58,274 nt of DNA from Candidatus Woesebacteria bacterium. Its GTDB lineage: Bacteria; Patescibacteriota; Microgenomatia; UBA1406; GWC2-37-13. The notes beneath the pieces are model-generated. The model had not been told where the DNA came from and did not search any database. It saw only the letters and a program-made list of their open reading frames with translations. The translations under genes and the position numbers were made by a program. The stretch covers positions 1-58,274 of the forward strand of contig JAGQLS010000008.1 of NCBI GenBank assembly GCA_020429045.1, written 5' to 3'. Of the stretch, positions 8,524 to 17,527 are shown piece after piece; the first letter of the stretch is position 1, and every line of letters starts with the position of its first letter.

Positions 8524-9678
8524 ATGCGTATGACAAAAAAACAAAAAAAAATACGGATACTTTTTTTCTCTCCCTATTTTTATCCGTATATCTCAGGTAT
8601 TACGACTTATCCTTTCGAGCTTTTTACTCATTTGGGAAATGATTATGACGTCACTGTTTTGACTTTCAAACACGACAAACAGATATCGTCTGAAGAACAG
8701 ATACACAATATACATGTTGTACGGATGCCTTATCTATGTAGAGTCACAAAGGGTTTTATTGCTCCCCAATCGCCTATGTATTTTTATAAATATGTAAGAA
8801 AAACTGATGTGGTAATTTTGAATATGCCCAACGTTGAAGGGTTACCTCTTGCATTGCTTGCGAATTGGTTTAAAAAGCCAAGCATCGCTCTATTTCATTG
8901 TCTGGTTTTTCTGCCAGTATCGTTTTTTAACATGCTTGTTTCTGGCGTTTTATTTGTTTCCATGTATTTACAGTACGCTCTTGTGGACACAATCGTCGGA
9001 TATACGCAAGATTACGTGCAGCACACGTGGGTCGGCAAATGGTTTGGTAAAAAAGTGAACATAACATTCCCGCCCGTTCCTTCTCTTGTTCCGGATACGG
9101 CATTTCTCAAAAAACTCCGCGCTGAAAAAAAAGGTGGATATTGGGTCGGTTTTGCCGGCAGAATAGCCCGGGAAAAAGGAATAGAACACATCGTCGAAGC
9201 GGTGTCGAGAATGAAAAAAAGGAATGTATGCCTCGTGTTTGCTGGGCCATATGGCAAAGATGTCGCCGGCGAAGAGCCATATTATCACAAGATAAAAATG
9301 GTATTGGAAGAAAAAGAAGTGAACCATATTTTTTTAGGGAGCCTCAATAAAAAACGATTGACAGCATTTTATCAGACCATAGACGTACTGTTGCTAACTT
9401 CCGTGAATAGTACTGAAGCCTTTGGGATGGTCCAGGTCGAAGCGATGCTTGCCGGCAAACCGGTAATTGCATCGAATTTGCCCGGAGTGCGTGTCCCGGT
9501 CAAAAAAACAGGACTTGGTATGATCGTAGAGCCTGGTGATGTTAATGCGTTATCAGAAGCTATTGACCGCATGCGTTCTTCGCCGCCAAAAGCGACTGCA
9601 AAACCTGTGGATGTATTTTCTCTCAAGCGCGTTTTGGATTTTTGGCGTAGGCTGATTAAAGGAGCAGTTCGTGTATAA
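8524..9678 (+). CDS. GT4-family glycosyltransferase
   Basis: The 384-residue protein has the GT-B plan. The N-terminal half starts RILFFSPYFYPYISGITTYPFEL. The C-terminal half has VGFAGRIAREKGIEHIVEAV and the GMVQVEAMLAGKPVIASNLPG segment with the E-x7-E nucleotide-sugar site (first Glu replaced in context by Gln-Val-Glu). It transfers a sugar from an activated donor at the cytoplasmic membrane face. It lies 24 bases after the epimerase and 15 bases before the methyltransferase, so the four genes probably form one transcription unit. Confidence 0.86.
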   Translation: MRMTKKQKKIRILFFSPYFYPYISGITTYPFELFTHLGNDYDVTVLTFKHDKQISSEEQIHNIHVVRMPYLCRVTKGFIAPQSPMYFYKYVRKTDVVILNMPNVEGLPLALLANWFKKPSIALFHCLVFLPVSFFNMLVSGVLFVSMYLQYALVDTIVGYTQDYVQHTWVGKWFGKKVNITFPPVPSLVPDTAFLKKLRAEKKGGYWVGFAGRIAREKGIEHIVEAVSRMKKRNVCLVFAGPYGKDVAGEEPYYHKIKMVLEEKEVNHIFLGSLNKKRLTAFYQTIDVLLLTSVNSTEAFGMVQVEAMLAGKPVIASNLPGVRVPVKKTGLGMIVEPGDVNALSEAIDRMRSSPPKATAKPVDVFSLKRVLDFWRRLIKGAVRV

Positions 9679-9693
9679 TTTTTTACATAATCG

Positions 9694-10506
9694 ATGAAAC
9701 ATGCCACGCACCCAATGAACATCAAACAACCACTCGTGCGCCATAAAGCACGCCAGTTTTTGGCCCACTATCCCCTTTTTATGTCTGTTATACGAACCCC
9801 GGAAGCATATCTATTTGCACACTATAAACACTATCTCAAAAATCCGATTTTAGATTACGGTTGCGGCGACGGCATGTTTGCAAAGATTGCATTACCCAAC
9901 AGCACGATTGATATTGGATTGGATCTTGTCAAGAGCCGTATCGAAGAAGCTGAATATGTAGGTAATTACCAGTCGCTCGTGCACTACCAAGGCAGTACGA
10001 TACCCTTTCCTGACGAATTTTTTGCTTCGGTTATCTCAAATTCGGTGCTCGAACACGTCGACGGTATTGTGCCGGCGGTGGATGAAATCCACCGCGTGAT
10101 GAAAAAGGGTGGCTATTTTATAACGTCTGTGATGACTGACAAGTGGGAAGATTATTTGTGGGGAACAAAACTCTTTGGAGTATCGTACAAGCATTTTATG
10201 AGAAAAAAGCAGGTGCACTTCAATTTGTTTTCCCGAAAAAAATTGATTCGATTATTTACGAATTCTGGATTCGAGGTGATAAAATGTATTGGCTATCTGC
10301 CGGAAAAGAACGCCCAACTGCTTGATGTATTCCACTATTTTTCAATTCCTGCATTGTTTAATTATATGCTGTTTAAAAAGTGGGTGCTCTTTCCGGGTTT
10401 GTATACGCGACTAGGAATAGATATGTGGATCACCAAGCGCGTGATTGAAGGGATGAAAAGCACACAACCTTCGGCTTCGTTGTTCTTCGTCCTCCGTAAA
10501 AAATAA
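9694..10506 (+). CDS. class I SAM-dependent methyltransferase
   Basis: The 270-residue protein shows the class I motif I ILDYGCGDGMFAKIAL, an acidic residue at the end of strand 2 (IGLDLVKSRIEEA) and the motif NSVLEHVD followed by HRVMKKGGYF, typical of methyltransferase_11 proteins. It probably methylates a lipid-linked glycan or small molecule given its neighbours. A TATAAT (9674-9679) lies 14 bases before the ATG, giving a possible short leader. A second in-frame ATG at 9715 is an alternative start. Confidence 0.8.
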   Translation: MKHATHPMNIKQPLVRHKARQFLAHYPLFMSVIRTPEAYLFAHYKHYLKNPILDYGCGDGMFAKIALPNSTIDIGLDLVKSRIEEAEYVGNYQSLVHYQGSTIPFPDEFFASVISNSVLEHVDGIVPAVDEIHRVMKKGGYFITSVMTDKWEDYLWGTKLFGVSYKHFMRKKQVHFNLFSRKKLIRLFTNSGFEVIKCIGYLPEKNAQLLDVFHYFSIPALFNYMLFKKWVLFPGLYTRLGIDMWITKRVIEGMKSTQPSASLFFVLRKK

Positions 10507-10533
10507 CGCGCTGTCCTTAACGTTATTTTTTTT
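10498..10533 (+). terminator. possible Rho-independent terminator
   Basis: AATAACG (10502-10508) pairs with CGTTATT (10521-10527) and runs into eight T residues. The stem is AT-rich and includes the methyltransferase stop codon, so it is modest, but the position at the end of the glycan operon fits. Confidence 0.5.
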
Positions 10534-10581
10534 GCCGTAGGAACGTGAGAAATAAATTGTTCAAATGTTGTAGTGATGCGT

Positions 10582-10636
10582 AGCGACAAGTCGCTCAGAT
10601 GTTACCAACCCGTACGGACAAGTCGCGACTTGTCCG
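10582..10636. repeat. REP-like palindromic element
   Basis: A perfect 22-bp palindrome built from CGGACAAGTCG and its complement spans 10615-10636. A related hairpin AGCGAC-AA-GTCGCT lies at 10582-10595; both share GACAAGTCGC. Such short GC-rich palindromes in pairs resemble REP-type intergenic elements. It lies between convergent genes and has no T-run. Confidence 0.6.
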
Positions 10637-10694
10637 AACAAATTTAAAGTAACCTATCCGTATGAAGTTCAATGGACTTATCAGCGCCATGTTC

Positions 10695-12455
10695 CTAAAT
10701 TTTTTTGTAAATCAACACCCGCTGGTGATCGTAGACCGTGAAAGCTTCGTCCGCCCACGGACCTTGGTCGACAATTTCCCAACAAAAGGTAGTGAAAGGA
10801 ACACACAAGCGCGGATACTGGGTAAATTCGGCAACCTTCGTAAACTGCAGTCGTTCATTAAATAAATCTTGATAAAACATCGTGGTCACCGGGTACCGCT
10901 CTGGAACAGTCATGATGCTGCCATACGCCCTATTTGAAGATAAGATATAATAATCTGCCGTTTCCATGCGCGTTGCTGCGTCTCTCCACTTTTCTTCGGT
11001 GTCTTGGCCAAAAATGGGAAATTCAACAAAGATAAAACGTTTGTTGTAGACCTCCCCCATCGGGAGCGGCAGTGCGTCGTCCCAATGTTCTACAAGCAGA
11101 GACGAACCGTCGGGAACATGTTGGTATAGCCATTGCGAGGCTCTGATTCTACTATTTTCCCGTGTATAAACCGACATGAACATGATTGGCCAATACAAAA
11201 TAAGCGCAAATATGATCATACGTATCCCCCACGAACGCTTTTTATGAACATAAATGTGCATTCGGTGGAGTCCAACGGCAGCAAACAAAGCAATATACGG
11301 GTACAAAAAAATAAAATAGCGCATGGTTTTGGTAAATTGTACGGATTGATACAAAAAGAACACCCCCATCCACAACGCAAGGATCACAATGGGGAGTTTT
11401 TGCATATTCAATACCATGGTGTAAGAAAAGATGCTCAATTTAGCCTTTTTTTGAGCCTCGATGTATTTATCAACCTTTCTACTATATATTGTTGTAAAGC
11501 CGATAAGCATACAGAAAAATATGCCAAAACCTACGCCAAACATCGCGAGGTTATACAGACTAAAAAGAACCGGCGTTTTGTGAATCCATTGGACAGATGG
11601 CGGAAACCACACTTCAGGAGTTGAGAGAGCTCGCAGCTCGTTGATGCTTTTTAAAAAGTTAGGATTGAGATGAAAAGAAAAAAACGATGAAGAAGCAAAA
11701 TAATATGGATCAGCCAGCCTCAGAAGGACATATGCCACAATACCAAACAGCAACACCCGTTTGATTATTGTAGTGATTCGTAACTTTTTGGCTTGGAAAC
11801 GCGCAAGAAATAACAGAATTAAGAGAACCGGCAGAAGGAATATCGCGCTGAGCTTACTCGCAAGGGCAAGGCCGAACAATACTCCGCTGAGGGCGATGAC
11901 GCCATAGGATTCTTTCTTTTTTTCATAATACATTGTGAGCATAAAATAGAAACTTCCGGTCATGAAGGTATTCAAAAATGTATCAACAGCAAAAAAATGA
12001 GACAACTGAATGGGAAGGACAGAAATCGCATAGAAAAAACCACCAAGAAGCGCAACGCGAGGTTTTTCAGAAAATAATATTTTCCCAATGCGGTAAACAA
12101 AAATGAGGGTGAACACGTCAAATATGGCAGACAACATTCTCCCCTGCACGGTAAACAGATTGTATGTATCGGTTTGCATGACGAGGGCAATAAATTTGTT
12201 TAAAATAATCGGAAAAATACCATACACATAGAATGTAAAGCCGATATTTTCTGGATTCATTGGCGAGGTGTTCGTATCGAAATAGGTAGAAATGTTCTTG
12301 GGTATCTGCATAGCGTTGCCAACCATGGTCAAAAATCGCTCATCGGGATGCAGGTGAAAATTTTGATCCCAATGTATATTGTAGGTGCGCAAAACGGTCG
12401 CTAAAACGATGATGCAAAGCAGTATCAATTTTTCAGTGCGTTTTCGAGTAAACAT
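10695..12455 (-). CDS. GT-C family (PMT/ArnT-like) membrane glycosyltransferase
   Basis: The 586-residue protein has about ten to twelve membrane segments and a first external loop with the acidic pair in NFHLHPDERFL, matching the DE/DD motif of polyprenyl-phosphate-sugar transferases such as PMT and ArnT. These enzymes move sugars from lipid carriers to protein or lipid outside the cell. The C-terminal 120 residues form a soluble domain. A TATACT (12463-12468) ends 7 bases before the ATG, predicting a leaderless message. It faces the glycan operon at 6.9-10.5 kb. Confidence 0.82.
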   Translation of the reverse strand: MFTRKRTEKLILLCIIVLATVLRTYNIHWDQNFHLHPDERFLTMVGNAMQIPKNISTYFDTNTSPMNPENIGFTFYVYGIFPIILNKFIALVMQTDTYNLFTVQGRMLSAIFDVFTLIFVYRIGKILFSEKPRVALLGGFFYAISVLPIQLSHFFAVDTFLNTFMTGSFYFMLTMYYEKKKESYGVIALSGVLFGLALASKLSAIFLLPVLLILLFLARFQAKKLRITTIIKRVLLFGIVAYVLLRLADPYYFASSSFFSFHLNPNFLKSINELRALSTPEVWFPPSVQWIHKTPVLFSLYNLAMFGVGFGIFFCMLIGFTTIYSRKVDKYIEAQKKAKLSIFSYTMVLNMQKLPIVILALWMGVFFLYQSVQFTKTMRYFIFLYPYIALFAAVGLHRMHIYVHKKRSWGIRMIIFALILYWPIMFMSVYTRENSRIRASQWLYQHVPDGSSLLVEHWDDALPLPMGEVYNKRFIFVEFPIFGQDTEEKWRDAATRMETADYYILSSNRAYGSIMTVPERYPVTTMFYQDLFNERLQFTKVAEFTQYPRLCVPFTTFCWEIVDQGPWADEAFTVYDHQRVLIYKKI

Positions 12456-12489
12456 GATTTTTAGTATATATGTCTTTGAAGAACTTACG

Positions 12490-13587
12490 TTAGCGCCTCA
12501 TGTTTCTCAACTTTCCAAGGAGATGTTTTTTGATTTTTTTGATAATTTTTCCTTTGTCTTTTCCTTCTTCTGCGACCACTTCTTGTTTGCCCTTTCGTGG
12601 AAAAATGTGCGCTTTGATGGAAAGCATATGGCCTTCTTTTTCTTCTTCAAACACGATATTGATATCTTTGATATGAGAAAATTTGCCAGCATTGCGCTCG
12701 ATAAATTGTTTGAGTTCGACAAGCTCTTTTTTGTCAACGAGCGCGTCATGGCTGAACACAACGTTCGCCTTGCGTGGTTTGTTTGACTGAGCAAGAAGAG
12801 AAAGAATATCTTTCGTGGTCACGATCCCGACCGGGTGGCTCTCGTTATCGACAATGATCACGCTACCAATACTTTTGTCAAGGATTTCGCGAACAGTCTG
12901 CGACACCGTTTGCTGAGGATTCATGATGATCGAACTGCGCTTTGCATAATTTTTGACTTTCATCTTGGCGAGTTTATTTTTGTCTGTAGTGCTTTGTTTA
13001 CGGTCAGTACGTGAAGATATATTGGTAAGATATGGAATAAGGTCATAATTGCTGAGAACGCCCCTAAGCTGCATATTGTCGTTTATGACGATGAGCTTTG
13101 AAATTCTATATTGTTTGTATAATTCAAGCGCCTCAAGAAGGGTTTGATTCAATTTGACCGAAACGAGTGGCTTGTTCCCTTTCATATCCAACACGTGGCG
13201 CAAGTTGAGGTTGGCAATTTTCTCATCATCCATCATAGCCCGCATGATTCTCCGCGCCGTTATGATCCCAACAAACTTCTGTTTACCATCAAGAACCGGC
13301 AGATAGTGAATTTTTGAGTCAATCATCATCTGGGCGACGCGGGCCAAACTGTCTTGCGGATATATTTTTGGCGGATGGAAGAGGACGTGTTTGACTTTGG
13401 TGCCAGGGTCGGTGCTTGTTTTGATAATGGTGTAATACGGGTTGATCACGCCGAGAATATTGTCCTTTTCGTCAAATACAAAAGCCGCATCGTGGGAACT
13501 GTTGAGTTGTCTGAGTGCGGAAGATAATGTTTCCTCGGGAGATGTTTTGATAACGTTTGTAGTTTTGATGAGATTAGAAATATTCAT
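12490..13587 (-). CDS. four-CBS protein with HPF/RaiA-like C-terminal domain
   Basis: The 365-residue protein contains four CBS motifs (approximately residues 1-55, 60-120, 128-190, 210-265), each with the typical GVI/GII-T-x-x-D or similar ending. CBS pairs bind adenine nucleotides. The last 95 residues (VELKQFIERNAGKFSHIKDINIV, then KAHIFPRKGK) look like the beta-alpha-beta fold of hibernation-promoting factor/RaiA. This would join nucleotide sensing to ribosome binding, which is an inference. I used the ATG at 13587 because a TATACT (13596-13601) ends 8 bases upstream; the longer frame to 13605 would cross this promoter. Confidence 0.75.
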   Translation of the reverse strand: MNISNLIKTTNVIKTSPEETLSSALRQLNSSHDAAFVFDEKDNILGVINPYYTIIKTSTDPGTKVKHVLFHPPKIYPQDSLARVAQMMIDSKIHYLPVLDGKQKFVGIITARRIMRAMMDDEKIANLNLRHVLDMKGNKPLVSVKLNQTLLEALELYKQYRISKLIVINDNMQLRGVLSNYDLIPYLTNISSRTDRKQSTTDKNKLAKMKVKNYAKRSSIIMNPQQTVSQTVREILDKSIGSVIIVDNESHPVGIVTTKDILSLLAQSNKPRKANVVFSHDALVDKKELVELKQFIERNAGKFSHIKDINIVFEEEKEGHMLSIKAHIFPRKGKQEVVAEEGKDKGKIIKKIKKHLLGKLRNMRR

Positions 13588-13649
13588 ATATATACAGTAT
13601 ACCAAGCATCACTGCCCTACAGGTAGAAATAATGTATACTACTTTTCTA

Positions 13650-14489
13650 ATGGAGCTACACAGTAACCCAGAATTATTTATACCGCAAACTATTCAGAGA
13701 CATTTGAAGTCGAGTTGGCTACAAACACCTCAAGATGCAGTAGGGTTAATACAATCTGATCCTAACAATAAAAATTTGGAACTTTTCGGAGCAAATAGAA
13801 GTTTTGCGCTCCACGGAACCAGCAGATATGCACTTGAACAGGTATTAAAAGCAGGGTATTTCCCCAACTCAGAAAGTGGATTATATATTCTGCCACATAT
13901 TAGGTTGATACAACAATATGCACATATTGACCAGGCCTACCACGAAAACCTTCTCCAATTAGCGCCAAGACTTAGCAATTGGCCACACGAACAGCCTCAC
14001 CCTATCGATCTTCCTATTCATACGGTCTGCGGATACGCCGAAAGAACTCATTACTATCACAGCCTTATCCGTGATGTGTTTGGACCAAAAGTTTTCACTC
14101 TTTTGCAGCCAGAAGTAGTACGTTCTATGTCTTCACTCTTAATCGGCGTGGAAAATGAAAGAGAGATAATACCACAATTTGCTCAACAATATGATGGATG
14201 TTTAAGTTTAAAAAAAAATACTATCATTGATCTCCTTTCGGATGCTGTCGAAAGTCAACACAGTGATGCAGGTATTATTCTTGGCTTTTATCCGGAAGTG
14301 GCACAAGCTGCAGCGTATTGCAAAAAAGGTACCGTAAACCAAAATGCAATGGTCAATCTCATTCGTGGTGACGATATAGACCTCTTTATTTATCTCCATG
14401 GAAAACCTATTCCGTACTTTTTTATCAATAGTTTGTGGCCTGTATCTGAGGAAGATCGACTATGGATTGAGGAACAATTTGCTTCATAA
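13650..14489 (+). CDS. possible ADP-ribosyltransferase-like protein
   Basis: No family is certain. Residues 53-58 read ALHGTS, followed after LEQVLKAGYF by SGLYILPHIRLIQQYA (76-91). This matches the PARP/Tpt1-type order: His-Gly-Thr/Ser motif, IL..G helix, then G-[IL]-Y with an (A/Q)-x-x-Y. The third catalytic position (Glu/Asp) could lie in the DDIDLFIYLHG strand (241-251). Length is 279 residues. The ATG at 13650 is preferred over the frame opening at 13632, because a TATACT (13635-13640) lies 9 bases before it. If the assignment holds, it transfers ADP-ribose to an unknown target; the fold is a hypothesis from motif spacing only. Confidence 0.5.
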   Translation: MELHSNPELFIPQTIQRHLKSSWLQTPQDAVGLIQSDPNNKNLELFGANRSFALHGTSRYALEQVLKAGYFPNSESGLYILPHIRLIQQYAHIDQAYHENLLQLAPRLSNWPHEQPHPIDLPIHTVCGYAERTHYYHSLIRDVFGPKVFTLLQPEVVRSMSSLLIGVENEREIIPQFAQQYDGCLSLKKNTIIDLLSDAVESQHSDAGIILGFYPEVAQAAAYCKKGTVNQNAMVNLIRGDDIDLFIYLHGKPIPYFFINSLWPVSEEDRLWIEEQFAS

Positions 14490-14503
14490 TGTTTAGCTTT
14501 TTT

Positions 14504-15838
14504 TTAAAACAGTGTGCCACTGGTGAAGTGCCATCCTCGAATGTGCAGTGTGGGCATAAGACCGACGAGTTCTCCCTCGAAACTTGCCAGGCGTGTCAGT
14601 TTACTTTCGATAGCAACGACATTGTTGAGCGCCTCGGGAATACTCTGATTAAAGCGAAGATTCTTTACCGGTTTGACGATCTTGCCATTTTCGATAAGGA
14701 ATGTACCGTCGCGTGTCATGCCGGTGATGTTGAGCATCTTAGCGTTGAGCACACGCACATACCAGAGTCGGGTGACCAACAGTCCACGTTTAACTGAGGC
14801 AATCATCTCATTTCTTGTTTTATCCCCTGGTGCGATATACATGTGTAGTGGAATCGGCCCAAGCGTGTTGGGGGCGGGTAAAGCGTGGCCGGTATTTTGC
14901 GCGTCATAGCGCTTTGCATAATACGAATCATATGCGATGTTCTTGAGAATCCCCTTCTCGACAATCGTCATTTTTTTCTTTGGCTGGCCTTCATAATCAA
15001 ACGGCATGGGGAAAATGTCAGGGTGAAATGGATCATCGATAAGTGTGATATTTTTCCCAAAGACTTGCTTACCCATTTTGCCGGACAATGGACTGGCTTG
15101 TTCGTGGTAGATGCGTGCATTTGGTCCGTACCATTGGAAAAACGCCATCATTTCGGATGCTGCTTGCGGTTCAAAAATAACATCGTACTCCCCAGGGTCG
15201 ATGTTTTGGGGATGTGCACTTTCTAAGGTTTTTTGCACGGCGATGTTTCCTACTTCGGCAGGATTGATTTCTGATGTATTTTTTGCCACATCGGAAGCAA
15301 AACCGCTTGAGTCTTTGCCAAGAACAATCGTAGAGAGATTGCATGAGCTCCCTTTATGATAAGCCCACACGCCAAGCGAATTTGCAATTGCGAGTTGATA
15401 AGTATCGTTTGAATACGCGCCAGATGCAGTAAGATTTTTTGCTTGTGCAGCACTTATGATCTCGTTTACTCCTGCAGCAAGTTCTTCTTCTGTTGCACTA
15501 TATGTTGACTGATCGACTGTGGGGATTATGTGCGGTGAAGGAAGCGATTGAAAATACGGATCAGGTTGTTGCAATTTTGCAAGCTCAATAGCTCGTGCAA
15601 CAGTTTGCTTGAGTGAAGCCTCGTCGAAACTGTTTGTTGAAGCAACGCCGATCTTGTTTTTTTCCACCACAACGCGTATTGAAACGCCGAGATTCTTCCA
15701 CGCGACATTTTGGTGGATTTGATTGTTGGCAAAACGAGTGAGCGAATTATTTGACACAGAAAGAATAATCTCGGTTTGTTGAGCGTGTGAGGATGAAAAT
15801 ATTTGTTCTGCTATACTTTTCAATTTTGATTTATTCAT
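14504..15838 (-). CDS. tldE: TldE/PmbA-family protein
   Basis: The 444-residue protein is the non-metallo partner of the TldD/TldE protease. It lacks HExxxH and has the TldE-type NPAEVGNIAVQ region and the C-terminal RDGTFLIENGKIVKPVKNLRFNQS block. With TldD it forms a heterodimer that cleaves unstructured peptides and matures some RiPPs in other bacteria. It is encoded 96 bases downstream of tldD on the same strand. No RiPP precursor gene is visible nearby. Confidence 0.9.
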   Translation of the reverse strand: MNKSKLKSIAEQIFSSSHAQQTEIILSVSNNSLTRFANNQIHQNVAWKNLGVSIRVVVEKNKIGVASTNSFDEASLKQTVARAIELAKLQQPDPYFQSLPSPHIIPTVDQSTYSATEEELAAGVNEIISAAQAKNLTASGAYSNDTYQLAIANSLGVWAYHKGSSCNLSTIVLGKDSSGFASDVAKNTSEINPAEVGNIAVQKTLESAHPQNIDPGEYDVIFEPQAASEMMAFFQWYGPNARIYHEQASPLSGKMGKQVFGKNITLIDDPFHPDIFPMPFDYEGQPKKKMTIVEKGILKNIAYDSYYAKRYDAQNTGHALPAPNTLGPIPLHMYIAPGDKTRNEMIASVKRGLLVTRLWYVRVLNAKMLNITGMTRDGTFLIENGKIVKPVKNLRFNQSIPEALNNVVAIESKLTRLASFEGELVGLMPTLHIRGWHFTSGTLF

Positions 15839-15934
15839 AATCGCGACGATATATTTTATAATTTGTTCTAACTTTGCTATTTGACATTTATGGTTCGTTT
15901 GTATCTTGTGATTTGTTCCTTATAATTTTTTTTC

Positions 15935-17503
15935 TTACCATTTCACAACGCCTACTTTTACATTGCGGAATCGTGCCGGACTCGCGCCATGACCCGTGTA
16001 CATAATCTGGCTTGGTTGTCCTTTGCCACAGTTGGGTGTACCCCACACGGTCCATTCCCCGCGACCACAGATTGCATCGCAGCTATTCCAAAACTCCGGC
16101 GTGATTCCTTGATAGGTAGGATTTTTGAGCATCCTTCCCAACTTACCGTCTTTTATTTCCCAAGCGATTTCTGTCCCGAATTGGAAATTGTAGCGCTTGT
16201 CGTCGATGCTCCACGAGCGGTTAGTAGACATGAAAATACCATATTTTGTGTCGGCGATGAGTTCTTCAAGCGACCCACCATGAGCGGAAGAAATTTTCAA
16301 TCCATTTCTCCATGATGCGCCAGGTGCTTTCGAACCATTCGAATTATGTAATGTTTGCGCTTGCCGAGAAATGTCTCGTTTGTCTCCCGGTTCAAGATTG
16401 ATATTTGTCATCCGAATCATGGGCAACCTAGACCACGAAGAAGCACGGACTGTGCCGTTACTTTTTTTATTGTATTTTGGGTTGATTTTGTGCAACGTGG
16501 TTACGGTCTCTCGCGAGGTTATGTAGTCTTCAAACATGCCGTTTTTGACTAAAAATGTACGTTGTGCAGGCACCCCTTCATCATCATAGCCAAACGTGCC
16601 TAAGCCACCGGGAATAGTCGCATCCGCAGTCAAATTGACGATCGGCGAACCATATTGAAAATCAAATAATTTTTCGGGTGTAAGAAAACTCGTGCCCGCG
16701 TACGACGCTTCGTAACCAAGCACGCGGTCCAGCTCAACTGCATGGCCACAGCTTTCGTGAATCTGGAGGCCTAGCTGATTGCCGTCGAGGATGATGTCGA
16801 ATGTACCGCTCGGACACAAATCTGCAGTCAAAAGATCGACGGCTTCTTGTCCTATGCGCGGTGCATGTTCAGCAAGCTTTAGTTCTCGGACAAGCTCAAA
16901 ACCGCGGGTCTGATTCTGTCCACGAAACGAATTAGGGTACGATCGGTTTTGAAATTCTCCTCCAGAAACTGCCGAGGCTTCGATACCTGCGCCTGTCCAG
17001 GTAATTTCCTGTTCGATTTCCGAACCAATGGTGGAAACAAAATATTTTTTTTCTCGATTGGCTTGATACGATGTTTGGGAAATCGCTATTGTATCGCTCA
17101 CGCGTTGAGCCTTGTCTGCCTCAAGTAAAAGTGTGATTTTCTCCTCCATCGGTACCGCAAACGGATCTTCTGTCACTGGCGTTTTGTAGGTGGCTTTGAC
17201 TGGTTTCTGATCGTCGAGCGCAACGTCTTCTTGTTTGTAGCGCGTCGATGCCCTGGTAATTTCCATGGCTTTTTTGATTGTTGCCTCTACGCCTTCTTTC
17301 GAAGAGTCGTTTGAAGCGGCAAAGCCCCAAACACCGTTTTTAAGTATGCGTACGTTGTACCCGCGCGATGTAGAAGATTCGAGCGCTTCCACTACGCCAT
17401 CTTTGGTGGCGATTTGTTCGGATTGTTGATCGACGATGCGCACATCTGCGTATTGTATCGATGAAGGAAGTAAGCTGAGGATTTCTTGTGCCTGTTTAAT
17501 CAT
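15935..17503 (-). CDS. tldD: TldD-family zinc metalloprotease
   Basis: The 522-residue protein carries the HESCGH metal-binding motif (HExxxH) in QIHESCGHAVELDR and the family segments GTFGYDDEGVPAQRTFLVKNG, broken across two strands, and SSAHGGSLEELIADTKYGIF. It is the catalytic subunit of the TldD/TldE protease. It is longer than the common 475-480 residues, the extra lying mainly at the C-terminus. A TATAAT (17510-17515) ends 6 bases before its ATG, so it probably has its own leaderless promoter. Confidence 0.92.
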   Translation of the reverse strand: MIKQAQEILSLLPSSIQYADVRIVDQQSEQIATKDGVVEALESSTSRGYNVRILKNGVWGFAASNDSSKEGVEATIKKAMEITRASTRYKQEDVALDDQKPVKATYKTPVTEDPFAVPMEEKITLLLEADKAQRVSDTIAISQTSYQANREKKYFVSTIGSEIEQEITWTGAGIEASAVSGGEFQNRSYPNSFRGQNQTRGFELVRELKLAEHAPRIGQEAVDLLTADLCPSGTFDIILDGNQLGLQIHESCGHAVELDRVLGYEASYAGTSFLTPEKLFDFQYGSPIVNLTADATIPGGLGTFGYDDEGVPAQRTFLVKNGMFEDYITSRETVTTLHKINPKYNKKSNGTVRASSWSRLPMIRMTNINLEPGDKRDISRQAQTLHNSNGSKAPGASWRNGLKISSAHGGSLEELIADTKYGIFMSTNRSWSIDDKRYNFQFGTEIAWEIKDGKLGRMLKNPTYQGITPEFWNSCDAICGRGEWTVWGTPNCGKGQPSQIMYTGHGASPARFRNVKVGVVKW

Positions 17504-17527
17504 GAAGGAATTATAACAGCCACCACG

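Noticed and set aside
10615-10636. 22-bp palindrome as a terminator
   Set aside because: No T-run follows on either strand; it fits a REP-like element better.
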